DNA from: Pedobacter kyungheensis
GTDB taxonomy: Bacteria; Bacteroidota; Bacteroidia; Sphingobacteriales; Sphingobacteriaceae
Direction: 5' to 3'
Length of the DNA: 64,000 bases
NCBI RefSeq assembly: GCF_000812965.1
Contig: NZ_JSYN01000020.1
Coordinates: forward strand, 124,001 to 188,000
In this document: piece by piece, positions 24,261 through 32,763 of the stretch
Layout of the letters: every line of letters starts with the position of its first letter
Position numbering within the stretch: position 1 is the first letter of the stretch
The notes under the pieces: model-generated
Database searches by the model: none
What the model was told of the DNA's origin: nothing
Seen by the model: only the letters and a program-made list of their open reading frames with translations
Program-made: the position numbers and the translations under genes

Positions 24261-27200
24261 TTAAAACCCAAGTTGTACGCCCATAATAAATGTTCTCGGT
24301 GTTGGGTAAGTTCCCGAATATATGCCGGTAATTGCGCCGAGTGATACCGGTGGTTCGGGCGATGGGCCAGAAAATTTGGTGATGTACAACAAGTTACTGC
24401 CCGTTACATAAATTTTGGCATTGTTAAAGAATTTCGATTTCTGCAGCAATCCTTTCGGTAAATCGTAAGAAAGGGTAACTTCTCTCAGGCACAGGTAATC
24501 GCCTTTTTCGTAAAAACGCGAATTGTTGCCATTTAACACAGCATTACCATTGTTGGCACGGGTATAATTTTGTTTCGAACCAGCAACCTGATCGGCATAA
24601 TAAACTTTTGGAATATCGGTATCAGTATTGGTTGGCGACCAGGCCTGTGCCTGCAAATCGATATAATTAAAGGTACCCTGATAGTTGCCCAGCGTACGCG
24701 CTACCAAATCGTTGTAAATGGTATGGCCCAATGCAAAATCCCATCTGTTGTATAAACCAAAGCCTTTATAACTGGCATTGAAGTTAAATCCACCTGTCCA
24801 TTTTGGATAAATATTGCCCAAATACACCTGATCACGCGTATCGATAATGTTATCGCCGTTTACATCTTCCCAGTTTACATCACCTGGAGTAATTCTTCCG
24901 TTGGTTCCAGCTGGTAAATTAGGGCCGGTTATGCCCGCAATGGCATCGGTTCGGTTACCTGCAACAGCGGCAATCTCGGCAGCATCTTTAAAAATGGAAA
25001 CCTGACGGTAACCATAAATATTGCCTAATGGCTGACCTTCCTGTAAACCACCTACCCAAACTACCTGGCCTACTGCCGGATCGTAAATCTGTAATCCACC
25101 TTGTCTGTTATTGGCGTTGCCGTTAAATGGCAGTTGTAAGATTTTATTTTTAACAAAAGAGGCATTGGCACCAGCATTTAATTTCAAATCGCCTTTACTA
25201 ATGATCCGCGCATCTACCCCAATCTCTACACCCTTATTCTGAAAAGTTCCTAAATTGGTCCTGAAACTAGAGAAACCGGTATAACTGGGTAGATCCAAAT
25301 TGGTTAACAGATCGCTTGTTTTACGGTTATAATAATCAAAAATTACGGTAATGCGGTCGTTCAGTAAACCCATATCCAAACCTAAATCGGTGGTTTTACT
25401 TTTTTCCCAACGCAGCTCGCTGTTGATAATGCCGGTATTTAAAAAGCCTGCGCTTCCGTTATAATTTCCCTGCAAACTGTAAACCCCTTGTGTTTCGTAC
25501 CGGCCTAAACCTGCAATATTTCCATTCTGTCCGTAGCTGATTCTTGGTTTTAAACTCGAAATTACCTGACTGATTTTAGAATTTTTGAAAAAAGCTTCAC
25601 GGTGTACATTCCATCCTGCCGAAAGGCCCGGGAAGAAACCATTTCTGTTGTCTTTGGCCAGACTTGAAGCTCCATCCATCCTGAATACCGCTGTAAAAAG
25701 ATATTTCTGATCAAAATCGTAAGCAAAACGGCCAAACGCCGATTGAATTTTATATTCAGTACGGGTGGTATAATTGTTTCCTGCGGCAAAAGTGGTTGAG
25801 GCATTTGCTGTCGGGATATCATCAGTAGGCGCATTTTGCCCTAATACCTGCGAACCGTAAGATTTTACATCGAAATACTCGCCCCCACCCATTACATTAA
25901 AATTGTGTTTGCCAAAGCTTTTGGTGTAGTTCAATATTCCATTGTATTGGGTTTGGAAATCGCGGCCAAAAGTACTGCTCGAAGTCCTGGTAGTACTGCT
26001 TCCTGAATTGGCAAAAACCTGTGCGTAGGTTTGTGTCGATTTTTGAAACGACTGATCAAGGGTTTCAAACAAGTAAGCATTTCCGGTTGCTTTGAAGTAA
26101 AGCCCGGGAATGATATCCCATTTCACAGCTGCATTGGCTACCACACGGTTTACTTCGTTCGAGCGGTCTAAACGCCCCAACCAGTATAAAGGGTTACCAT
26201 CACTGGCGCTATTGCCTGGGTTTGCCACGGTTTTGGCTTCGTCAATCCAGGGATTAAAAGTTGGCCAGATGGCCAAACTCCTGTATAAAGTATTCACCTC
26301 GCCGCCAATGGTACCCAGCTGTGATGAAGTGGAAAGCGTTACACCTGAACTGATTTCCAGATTCGGTTTAATTTTGTAAGAGCCATTAATATCGCCTGTA
26401 TAACGTTTGTATTTAGAACCCACAATTACCCCGTCTTCGTTAAAAGCATCAAAAGCTGCAAAATATTTGCCTTTGTCGTTACCACCGCTGGCACTTACAT
26501 AATGGTCTTTGGTATAAGTATTCTGAAAAACAAGATCTTCAACTTCTCCGCCATGGTCTTTGTACATAATCTGTCCGCCATAAGGATCGTTTAGCACTTG
26601 CCAGCCAGCAGGTAGTACGGTAGTACCTGGAACATAAGTCCTGATATCAAAACTGGCCAGATCTGCAGCATTGGTAGAAAGGCCTAAACCGCGCGATGCA
26701 TTGGCTTGTGCCAGGGTACGACCGGCATTTAAATAACCTAAACGGGTATAATAAATGTAATCGCCGGCCCCCATATAGTTGTAGCCTTTACGTTCCTGGT
26801 TGTAGCCTCCGGTAAATTTATAGGCAATTTGCGAACTGCCTGATTTACCGGTTTTGGTGGTCACTAAAATCACCCCGTTATTGGCTCTTGCTCCATAAAT
26901 GGCTGTTGCAGAAGCATCCTTTAAGGTTTCGATTGATTCGATATTCTCCGAAGAAATATCACTCAACGAACGGATTACCCCATCTACAATTACCAGTGGC
27001 GCTCCCGGGCTGTTAATAGATGCTCCACCACGCAGTAAAATAGCAGGTGCAGCCCCTGGCTGACCAGAAGTTGTAACCACCTGCAAACCTGGAACAGTAC
27101 CCTGTAATGCCGAAGCTGCATTTGAACGTGGCGTATTGGCCAGTACTTCTTTATCCAGTTTAGCAATAGAGTTGGTTACACTGCGGCGGTTTTGCGTTCC

Positions 27201-27539
27201 ATAGCCCACCACCACTACTTCATCCAAACCTTTACTATCTTCTAAAAGCTTAATGTTAATGCTGCTTTGTTCCTGAATATTGATTTCCTGACTTAAGTAG
27301 CCGGTAAAACTGAAAACCAGCACATCGCCTTTATTGGCTTTAATGCTGTATGCGCCCGCCGGACTTGTTGAAGTTCCGTTTTTAGTTCCTTTAATCATTA
27401 CTGTAACGCTCGGAATCCCCTGCCCGCTGGCGTCGGTAACCTTACCGGTAATGGTTTGCTGGGCAAATGCCGAAATCGTTGCAAAGAGTAGCAACATGGG
27501 CAAGCTAAGCCTGATGAGTTTGAAGTAAGTTTCTTTCAT
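24261..27539 (-). CDS. SusC/RagA-family TonB-dependent transporter (sialic-acid locus)
   Basis: 1092 residues. A signal peptide (about 1-26) is followed by a carboxypeptidase-regulatory-like domain (about 28-105), the SusC-type box LDEVVVVGYGTQNRRSVTNS, a plug domain (LRGGASINSPGAPLVIVDGV, ATAIYGARANNGVILVTTK), and a long outer-membrane barrel ending in FIMGVQLGF. It imports oligosaccharide or sialic acid across the outer membrane with TonB energy, paired with the SusD gene downstream (NanO-like role). Transcription probably starts in the spacer shared with the divergent GntR gene, where a dyad at 27561-27577 lies just upstream of this start. Confidence 0.94.
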   Translation of the reverse strand: MKETYFKLIRLSLPMLLLFATISAFAQQTITGKVTDASGQGIPSVTVMIKGTKNGTSTSPAGAYSIKANKGDVLVFSFTGYLSQEINIQEQSSINIKLLEDSKGLDEVVVVGYGTQNRRSVTNSIAKLDKEVLANTPRSNAASALQGTVPGLQVVTTSGQPGAAPAILLRGGASINSPGAPLVIVDGVIRSLSDISSENIESIETLKDASATAIYGARANNGVILVTTKTGKSGSSQIAYKFTGGYNQERKGYNYMGAGDYIYYTRLGYLNAGRTLAQANASRGLGLSTNAADLASFDIRTYVPGTTVLPAGWQVLNDPYGGQIMYKDHGGEVEDLVFQNTYTKDHYVSASGGNDKGKYFAAFDAFNEDGVIVGSKYKRYTGDINGSYKIKPNLEISSGVTLSTSSQLGTIGGEVNTLYRSLAIWPTFNPWIDEAKTVANPGNSASDGNPLYWLGRLDRSNEVNRVVANAAVKWDIIPGLYFKATGNAYLFETLDQSFQKSTQTYAQVFANSGSSTTRTSSSTFGRDFQTQYNGILNYTKSFGKHNFNVMGGGEYFDVKSYGSQVLGQNAPTDDIPTANASTTFAAGNNYTTRTEYKIQSAFGRFAYDFDQKYLFTAVFRMDGASSLAKDNRNGFFPGLSAGWNVHREAFFKNSKISQVISSLKPRISYGQNGNIAGLGRYETQGVYSLQGNYNGSAGFLNTGIINSELRWEKSKTTDLGLDMGLLNDRITVIFDYYNRKTSDLLTNLDLPSYTGFSSFRTNLGTFQNKGVEIGVDARIISKGDLKLNAGANASFVKNKILQLPFNGNANNRQGGLQIYDPAVGQVVWVGGLQEGQPLGNIYGYRQVSIFKDAAEIAAVAGNRTDAIAGITGPNLPAGTNGRITPGDVNWEDVNGDNIIDTRDQVYLGNIYPKWTGGFNFNASYKGFGLYNRWDFALGHTIYNDLVARTLGNYQGTFNYIDLQAQAWSPTNTDTDIPKVYYADQVAGSKQNYTRANNGNAVLNGNNSRFYEKGDYLCLREVTLSYDLPKGLLQKSKFFNNAKIYVTGSNLLYITKFSGPSPEPPVSLGAITGIYSGTYPTPRTFIMGVQLGF

Positions 27540-27560
27540 AATTTGGTTATCTTTATTTGT

Positions 27561-27577
27561 ATTATGTTATACATAAT
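27561..27577. promoter_or_regulatory. candidate GntR/FadR-type operator (palindrome)
   Basis: ATTATGT-TAT-ACATAAT, a perfect 7-bp inverted repeat with a 3-bp spacer, lies 22 bp upstream of the susC start. The segment TTATACATAATAAT (27567-27580) recurs exactly at 27707-27720. Symmetry, size and place fit the operator of the divergent FadR-type regulator. Confidence 0.6.
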
Positions 27578-27655
27578 AATACTAAGTACCGATTTATTTT
27601 ATTTAATTGCAAATAATTTCTGCTTATTCTCAACTATAGTTTAAGTACTTAGCTT

Positions 27656-27663
27656 TATATTTG
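27656..27663 (+). promoter_or_regulatory. candidate -7 box for the GntR-type regulator
   Basis: TATATTTG matches TAnnTTTG exactly and would place transcription start near 27670, about 50 nt before the start codon. No TTG element is found at the proper distance. Confidence 0.4.
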
Positions 27664-27706
27664 CGCTTTAAGCAGCCTTAAAAGCCGTTTTTGGAATAAA
27701 AATAAA

Positions 27707-27720
27707 TTATACATAATAAT
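27707..27720. promoter_or_regulatory. second copy of the candidate operator sequence
   Basis: TTATACATAATAAT is an exact 14-bp copy of 27567-27580 and runs into the regulator's own ATG (27719). The left half of the palindrome is degenerate here (4 of 7 positions). Bound protein would lie downstream of the predicted start of transcription, suggesting autorepression. Confidence 0.5.
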
Positions 27721-28423
27721 GGATAGCATCAGTGATTTTAAACAAGTGGATACCAGTTCGTTGGTTGATCGTGTAGAAGATAAGCTTGTTCAGCTTTTGC
27801 AGGAGCGTAAATTAAAGGTTGGTGACAGCATCCCTACCGAGCTCGAACTTTGTGCTGCACTGGGCGTTAGTCGTACTGTGGTGCGCGAGGCCATGTTGCG
27901 CTTGCGTATGATGGGCCTGATCGAATCGAAAAAGAAAAAAGGTGCCGTTATTACCAGTCCGGATTTATTTGGCATCCTCTCTAAAAGCATGAACCCCCAC
28001 ATTCTGGATCAGGGCACCCTAAAAGAAATCTTCGAGATCAGGCTGGTGCTCGAAATCGGAATGGCCGATTTTTTATTCCAGCGCATTACAGACGAGGATT
28101 TAAAAGAACTGAGAACGATTGTTGATAACGAACCCGACGCCTCGCAGGATCATTTGTTTAATATCGAACACGAAATTGCTTTTCATGGTAAACTGTACGA
28201 TATTACCGGTAATGAGACCCTCAGGAAATTCCAGAGTATGCTATTGCCAATATTTGATTTTGTGCACAACAGTGGCTTGCTCAAAAAACAGGGCCAATTG
28301 CACAAATTCGTATCGCACAAAGGCCTGGTTGATATTCTGGAAAACGGATCGCCCGAACTTTTTCGCAATGCCATGCGCAATCACCTCGAAAATCATTTTA
28401 ACCGGCTCTTTGCTGAGGATTAG
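27719..28423 (+). CDS. FadR-subfamily GntR regulator, probable sialic-acid regulator
   Basis: 234 residues: a winged helix-turn-helix (about 12-80) with VGDSIPTELELCAALGVSRT and VVREAMLRLRMMGLIESKKK, then the all-helical FCD ligand domain (about 95-230). Possible metal ligands of the FCD pocket are Asp/His residues in IEHEIAFHGKLYD and FVSHKGLVDIL. FadR/NanR-type proteins repress catabolic genes and release DNA on binding an acid metabolite. The gene is divergent from the sialic-acid susC with paired candidate operator sequences in the 179-bp spacer. Regulation of that locus is therefore likely; the ligand is not shown. Confidence 0.88.
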   Translation: MDSISDFKQVDTSSLVDRVEDKLVQLLQERKLKVGDSIPTELELCAALGVSRTVVREAMLRLRMMGLIESKKKKGAVITSPDLFGILSKSMNPHILDQGTLKEIFEIRLVLEIGMADFLFQRITDEDLKELRTIVDNEPDASQDHLFNIEHEIAFHGKLYDITGNETLRKFQSMLLPIFDFVHNSGLLKKQGQLHKFVSHKGLVDILENGSPELFRNAMRNHLENHFNRLFAED

Positions 28424-28583
28424 ACTTAAAATCCAATAGACGAAAGCCTAACACATAAATTTATTTAACTGATAATCAATATATTAAATAAATTTCAAAA
28501 TTTTATTTTAAAAAACTTTCAAAATCTGTCCAATTTCTGGCGTTCGCGTGTCATTAGGTTTTAACAATCAAAATTAAAACAAA

Positions 28584-29036
28584 ATGGAAAAGAGAATTAA
28601 TGTATTCGCAAAAGGAATGAACGCTTTAAAACCTTTATTGGAAATGGGACAGCAATTAAAAAAATCGTCAATTGGCCTTACCATTATCGAGCTGGTTGAT
28701 TTCCGTGTATCTCAAATCAATGCCTGCGCCTACTGTCTGGATATGCACTCGAAAGATGCCCGCGCCAACGGCGAAACCGAGCAACGCCTTTACGGATTGA
28801 GCGCCTGGCGAGAAACCCCATATTATACTGATCGCGAAAGAGCTGCACTAGCCTGGGCCGAAGCTGTTACCGCTGCACATGTTACCGATGAGGTATATCT
28901 GGAAGCTACTGCACATTTTTCAGAGTTAGAAATGATCGAACTTACGCTCTTGGTAACCAACATCAACACCTGGAACCGCTTAAATCTTGCTTTTCCAAAT
29001 GCAGTAGGTAGCTATAAAGTTGGTATGTTTGGATAA
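28584..29036 (+). CDS. carboxymuconolactone decarboxylase / AhpD-like protein
   Basis: 150 residues with the AhpD-type redox motif CAYCLDMH (about 49-56), in which two Cys flank AY and a His follows. The helix TDRERAALAWAEAVT and LTLLVTNINTWNRLNLAF are typical of the carboxymuconolactone decarboxylase-like peroxidase family. It probably acts as a cytosolic thiol peroxidase or a related enzyme. It stands 133 bp before the YCII/DGPF and sigma-factor pair. Genes of this family are known companions of ECF sigma factors (classically the ECF41 group), so a shared function is possible. Confidence 0.87.
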   Translation: MEKRINVFAKGMNALKPLLEMGQQLKKSSIGLTIIELVDFRVSQINACAYCLDMHSKDARANGETEQRLYGLSAWRETPYYTDRERAALAWAEAVTAAHVTDEVYLEATAHFSELEMIELTLLVTNINTWNRLNLAFPNAVGSYKVGMFG

Positions 29037-29169
29037 GAGAAATGATTGGATAAGTGAATGTTCAGCATAATATCTTTTCCTTCATACAAAATTCAAGTAT
29101 TAGTCTTAGAAGTTGGTGTCGCCACCGACCTCTGCGCGAAACAAAATAATTAACCTTTAAAGCAATAAA

Positions 29170-29517
29170 ATGAACGAATTTTTATTGATCTTCCGTAGGG
29201 CATTTACCCACGAAGACCAACCCTCACCTGAGATGCTTCAGGATTCGATTAAACAATGGCAAGACTGGTTTGGTGGGATAGCCGCGCAAGACAAATTGGT
29301 TAGGCCCCTGCAACGCTGGGATCTGGAAGGCCGCGTAGTGCATGCCGATAAAAATGTAATCAACGGTCCTTACGCAGAAATTAAAGAATCTATTGGCGGT
29401 TTGGTGTTAATCAGAGCCAAAGATTATGATGAAGCAGCAGAAATTGCCAAGGGTTGCCCGATTCTAAAATTAGGTGGTAATGTAGAAATCAGAATGGCTG
29501 TTACCCCAACTGCATAA
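29170..29517 (+). CDS. YCII-related (DGPF-type) protein
   Basis: 115 residues of the YCII/DGPF domain family, with a ferredoxin-like fold. The name-giving motif appears here as NGPYAEIKESIGG (about 77-89), followed by AEIAKGCPIL. DGPF proteins are the conserved neighbours of ECF42 sigma factors, and this one lies 26 bp upstream of such a gene. Its biochemical function is unknown. The variant NGPY in place of DGPF is within what the family shows. Confidence 0.85.
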   Translation: MNEFLLIFRRAFTHEDQPSPEMLQDSIKQWQDWFGGIAAQDKLVRPLQRWDLEGRVVHADKNVINGPYAEIKESIGGLVLIRAKDYDEAAEIAKGCPILKLGGNVEIRMAVTPTA

Positions 29518-29543
29518 TCAAAAAGCCTATCTTTAAGCCGTAA

Positions 29544-30779
29544 ATGGAAGAAAGCGCACTGATACCACATTTATTCAGAACAGAGTACCGCAAAATCGTT
29601 TCGGTGCTCTGTTACCGCTTCGGCATAGCGCATATCGAAACAGCCGAAGATATTGTGAGCGACACTTTTCTAACCGCTACCGAATCGTGGAGTATGAAAG
29701 GCATCCCTGAAAATCCGACTGCCTGGCTGTATACCGTTGCTAAAAACAAAACCAAAAATTACCTAAGGCATCATACTATTTTCGAACAAAAACTGGTTAA
29801 CCAAATTCAGATCGAAGTAGAAAAAGAAACGGAAATCGATCTCGATTTATCAGACAAAAACATTAACGACAGCCAGCTGGCCATGATGTTTACCATTTGT
29901 GATCCGGTAATTTCGAAAGAAGCCCAGATTGCTTTGGCATTAAATCTCTTGTGTGGCTTTGGGGTACAGGAAATTGCCGATGGATTTTTGACCGGTAAGG
30001 ATACCATTTACAAAAGATTAAAACGGACCAAAGAAAAGCTCAAAGAAACGGGAATCAAAATCGAGCAGCCTAAAGTTACAGCTATTAACCAAAGACTCGA
30101 AACTGTGCTCACTACTTTGTATCTCCTCTTCTCAGAAGGTTATTATTCTGTGTCAAACGATACTACGCTCCGTAAAGATGTCTGTGCAGAGGCCATGCGG
30201 CTAAATTACCTGCTCATTAGCAATACCATTACCGATTTACCGGCAGTTAATGCTTTATTTGCACTCATGTGTTTCCATGCTTCCAGGTTCGATGCCCGTA
30301 CGGATGCTGATGGCACTCCTGTTTTATACGAAGAACAAGACGAAAAATTATGGAACCGGGAGTTAATCGATCAGGGCATTTATTACCTCAACAGGGCATC
30401 AACAGGCAGTACACTGAGTAAATACCATTTGGAAGCAGCCATAGCCTACTGGCATACCCATAAAGCAGACAGCACTGAAAAGTGGGAAAACATTTTGCAA
30501 TTGTACAACCAGCTGCTCATTCTCGAATATTCGCCCATTATAGCCATGAACCGCACTTTTGCACTCGCTAAAACCAACGGAAAAGTGGCCGCAATAGCAG
30601 AGGCAGAAAAGCTGGAGCTCAACGATAACCACCTTTATTTTTCGTTACTGGGCAACCTGTATAGCGGTATTGACAATAAAAAGGCGTTAAAACATTTTAA
30701 AACTGCGACTGATTTAGCGGTTACCGAAGCGGATAAAAAGATGATTGATAAGAGCATCCAAAAGCTCGCTAATTGGTGA
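29544..30779 (+). CDS. ECF sigma factor with C-terminal TPR-like extension (ECF42-like)
   Basis: 411 residues, twice the size of a simple ECF sigma. Region 2 (about 10-75) has AHIETAEDIVSDTFLTATES and PTAWLYTVAKNKTKNYLRHH. Region 4 (about 120-175) has LNLLCGFGVQEIADGFLTG and DTIYKRLKRTKEKLKE. The rest (about 185-411) is a helical extension with LYLLFSEGYYSV and repeated helix pairs near the end (LEAAIAYWHT, ALKHFKTATDLAV). This matches the ECF42 group, which has no anti-sigma partner and depends on its extension. No anti-sigma gene is seen nearby, in agreement. Confidence 0.87.
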   Translation: MEESALIPHLFRTEYRKIVSVLCYRFGIAHIETAEDIVSDTFLTATESWSMKGIPENPTAWLYTVAKNKTKNYLRHHTIFEQKLVNQIQIEVEKETEIDLDLSDKNINDSQLAMMFTICDPVISKEAQIALALNLLCGFGVQEIADGFLTGKDTIYKRLKRTKEKLKETGIKIEQPKVTAINQRLETVLTTLYLLFSEGYYSVSNDTTLRKDVCAEAMRLNYLLISNTITDLPAVNALFALMCFHASRFDARTDADGTPVLYEEQDEKLWNRELIDQGIYYLNRASTGSTLSKYHLEAAIAYWHTHKADSTEKWENILQLYNQLLILEYSPIIAMNRTFALAKTNGKVAAIAEAEKLELNDNHLYFSLLGNLYSGIDNKKALKHFKTATDLAVTEADKKMIDKSIQKLANW

Positions 30780-30785
30780 TAAGAT

Positions 30786-31245
30786 CTCCCGCTGATATGT
30801 TAAAAGCATAATTAGCTGATAAAATAAAATCTGCGGATATCTCCTTTAATCTGCGGGAAAAACTAATAAACCTCCCGCTGATGGCGCTGATGACCGCAGA
30901 AAAAACTAAAATAAAATCTGCGAATATCTCCTTAAATCTGCGGGAAAAACCTAATAACCTCCCGCTGATAACGCAGATGCACGCTGAGAAAAAGTAAAAT
31001 AAAAAATAAAATCTGCGAAAATCTTCTTTAATCTGCGGAAAAAAACTAATAAACCTCCCGCTGATAACGCAGATGCACGCAGAAAAAACTAAAATAAAAT
31101 CTGCGATTATCTCCTTAAATCTGCGGGAAAAACTAATAAGCCTCCCGCTGATAACGCAGATGCACGCAGAAAAAACTAAAATAAAATCTGCGATTATCTC
31201 CTTAAATCTGCGGGAAAAACTAATAATGCCTCCCGCTGAGAAAAA
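30786..31245. repeat. tandem array of ~87-bp hairpin-forming units
   Basis: Units begin with CTCCCGCTGA at about 30786, 30872, 30959, 31055, 31143 and a truncated one at 31231. Each full unit contains TCCCGC, CGCAGAT and CGCAGA in its left part, and TCTGCG and ATCTGCGGGA in its right part, separated by an A-rich stretch, so each can fold as a stepped hairpin. The fourth and fifth units are almost identical; the first lacks most of the left arm. The array fills the spacer after the sigma-factor gene. A 65-codon frame (31073-31270) crosses two units and is a repeat artefact. Confidence 0.85.
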
Positions 31246-31325
31246 ACTTAATTATTTTCAAAAAATTTAAAGTAATTCCTGAAGTCATCCGTCTACAGCA
31301 TAAAATAAACCTAAAATCTTACGTT

Positions 31326-31556
31326 ATGATCTCTGTTTTCAAAACAAATGTATTCACCGATAGCGAATTAAGTAAAATTAGTCCGCTGTTGAACCGTTAC
31401 TTCAAAGAAATTAAATGGAATATCGATTTGTGGGATAACGATAAGATTCTCCGCGTAGATTCGAATAAAGACTGGACAAAAGAAATTACCGAACTATTTA
31501 ACAGCATTGGTTTAAACTGTACCCATCTAGAAGCTTTCCATTCCGATCCGTTCTAA
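31326..31556 (+). CDS. small HMA-like protein lacking the metal-binding cysteines
   Basis: 76 residues. The pattern strand (ISVFKTNV), helix (TDSELSKISPLLNRYF), strand (IKWNIDLW), strand (KILRVDS), helix (WTKEITELFNSIGL), strand resembles the heavy-metal-associated ferredoxin-like fold. The CxxC that binds metal in true HMA proteins is absent: the loop reads NVFTDSE. The one Cys is in the last strand region (GLNCTHLE). A metal-independent regulatory or binding role is possible. The gene stands alone between the repeat array and the molybdopterin operon. The fold call is by eye and moderately sure; function is unknown. Confidence 0.6.
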   Translation: MISVFKTNVFTDSELSKISPLLNRYFKEIKWNIDLWDNDKILRVDSNKDWTKEITELFNSIGLNCTHLEAFHSDPF

Positions 31557-31775
31557 TAAGCTTACAACTGCTTTTACCGAAACGAATTGTCATTTTCTGC
31601 GTTCTTTTAACTGTTTTTTCATTACCTTTTAACAGATAATGCATAAATTAGCATTAAATAACGGAATATTTTAGCATCAGCCAACGTATTTCACCAGAAA
31701 ACCCGATTTAAAACTGTTCAATATTGCTAATTAAAGCGCAACAAGAACGGGATTACATCAAATCACACGTGGTAA

Positions 31776-32756
31776 ATGATAACAGATTCTTTCGGTAGGG
31801 TGCACGATTATTTACGGATATCACTTACTGATAACTGCAATTTCCGCTGCTTTTATTGCATGCCCGAAGAAGAATACGATTTCACTCCTGCTTCGCGGTT
31901 AATGCAAACAGCCGAAATTATCCAGCTTGCCGAAATATTTGTAGCAAATGGGGTAAAGAAAATCAGGCTCACCGGTGGCGAACCCCTGGTACGTAAAGAT
32001 GCCGCTGAAATTATTACCGCGCTGGGTAAACTGCCTGTTGAGCTGACGATTACCACCAACGGAACCCGAATTGCCGAAATGTTACCTGTTTTAACCGCAG
32101 CCGGCATTAAATCCATCAATATTAGTCTCGATACACTGCAACCCGAAAAATTTTTCCTCATTACCCGGAGAGATGTATTCCATCAGGTACGTGGTAATAT
32201 AGAACTGCTTTTGCAGCACAAAATCAGGGTCAAAATTAACATGGTGGTAATGAAAGGCCTCAATGATAATGAAATTACCGATTTTATCAATTGGACCAAA
32301 CACAACCCCATCCAGGTGCGGTTTATTGAGTTTATGCCCTTTAGCGGTAACAGATGGACCAGCAACAAAATGTTTTCGTTAGCTGAAATTTTAGCCATTA
32401 TAGAAAAAGATTTTACGGTACTGGCACTAAAAGGTGAAGCACACGATACCGCTAAAAACTTTATGATACCCGGTCACGATGGCTCATTTGCCGTGATCAG
32501 CACCATGACCAACCCATTTTGCGATACCTGCAACCGCATGCGCCTAACGGCTGATGGCAAATTAAAAAACTGCCTCTTTTCGGATAGCGAAACCGATTTG
32601 CTTACGGCGCTCAGAAAAAAAGAAGCCATACTCCCACTTATTGAAGCAGCCATTTGGAGCAAGAAAAAAGCCCTTGGCGGACAATTGGTACCCGATTTTG
32701 AAAAAATTGATGCCACCACCATTCAAAACCGGAGTATGATTACCATTGGAGGATAA
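31776..32756 (+). CDS. moaA: GTP 3',8-cyclase
   Basis: First enzyme of molybdopterin synthesis, a radical-SAM protein acting with MoaC to give cyclic pyranopterin phosphate. In 326 residues it has the SAM cluster motif C21-N-F-R-C25-F-Y-C28, the GGEP box (RLTGGEPLVR), and the second cluster at the C-terminus (C249-D-T-C252 and a third Cys in LKNCLF near 266). The usual C-terminal Gly-Gly is also present (ITIGG). It starts the operon 219 bp after the small HMA-like gene. In that spacer I saw no recognisable riboswitch and no good -7 box. Confidence 0.95.
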   Translation: MITDSFGRVHDYLRISLTDNCNFRCFYCMPEEEYDFTPASRLMQTAEIIQLAEIFVANGVKKIRLTGGEPLVRKDAAEIITALGKLPVELTITTNGTRIAEMLPVLTAAGIKSINISLDTLQPEKFFLITRRDVFHQVRGNIELLLQHKIRVKINMVVMKGLNDNEITDFINWTKHNPIQVRFIEFMPFSGNRWTSNKMFSLAEILAIIEKDFTVLALKGEAHDTAKNFMIPGHDGSFAVISTMTNPFCDTCNRMRLTADGKLKNCLFSDSETDLLTALRKKEAILPLIEAAIWSKKKALGGQLVPDFEKIDATTIQNRSMITIGG

Positions 32757-32763
32757 AACATTC

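Noticed and set aside
31073..31270. 65-codon frame with an internally repeated amino-acid sequence
   Set aside because: It only reads across two copies of the 87-bp hairpin unit; the repetition comes from the DNA repeat.
31557..31775. Possible molybdenum-cofactor riboswitch before moaA
   Set aside because: I could not find a convincing set of paired stems in this A+T-rich leader, so it is not claimed. A covariance-model scan would decide.
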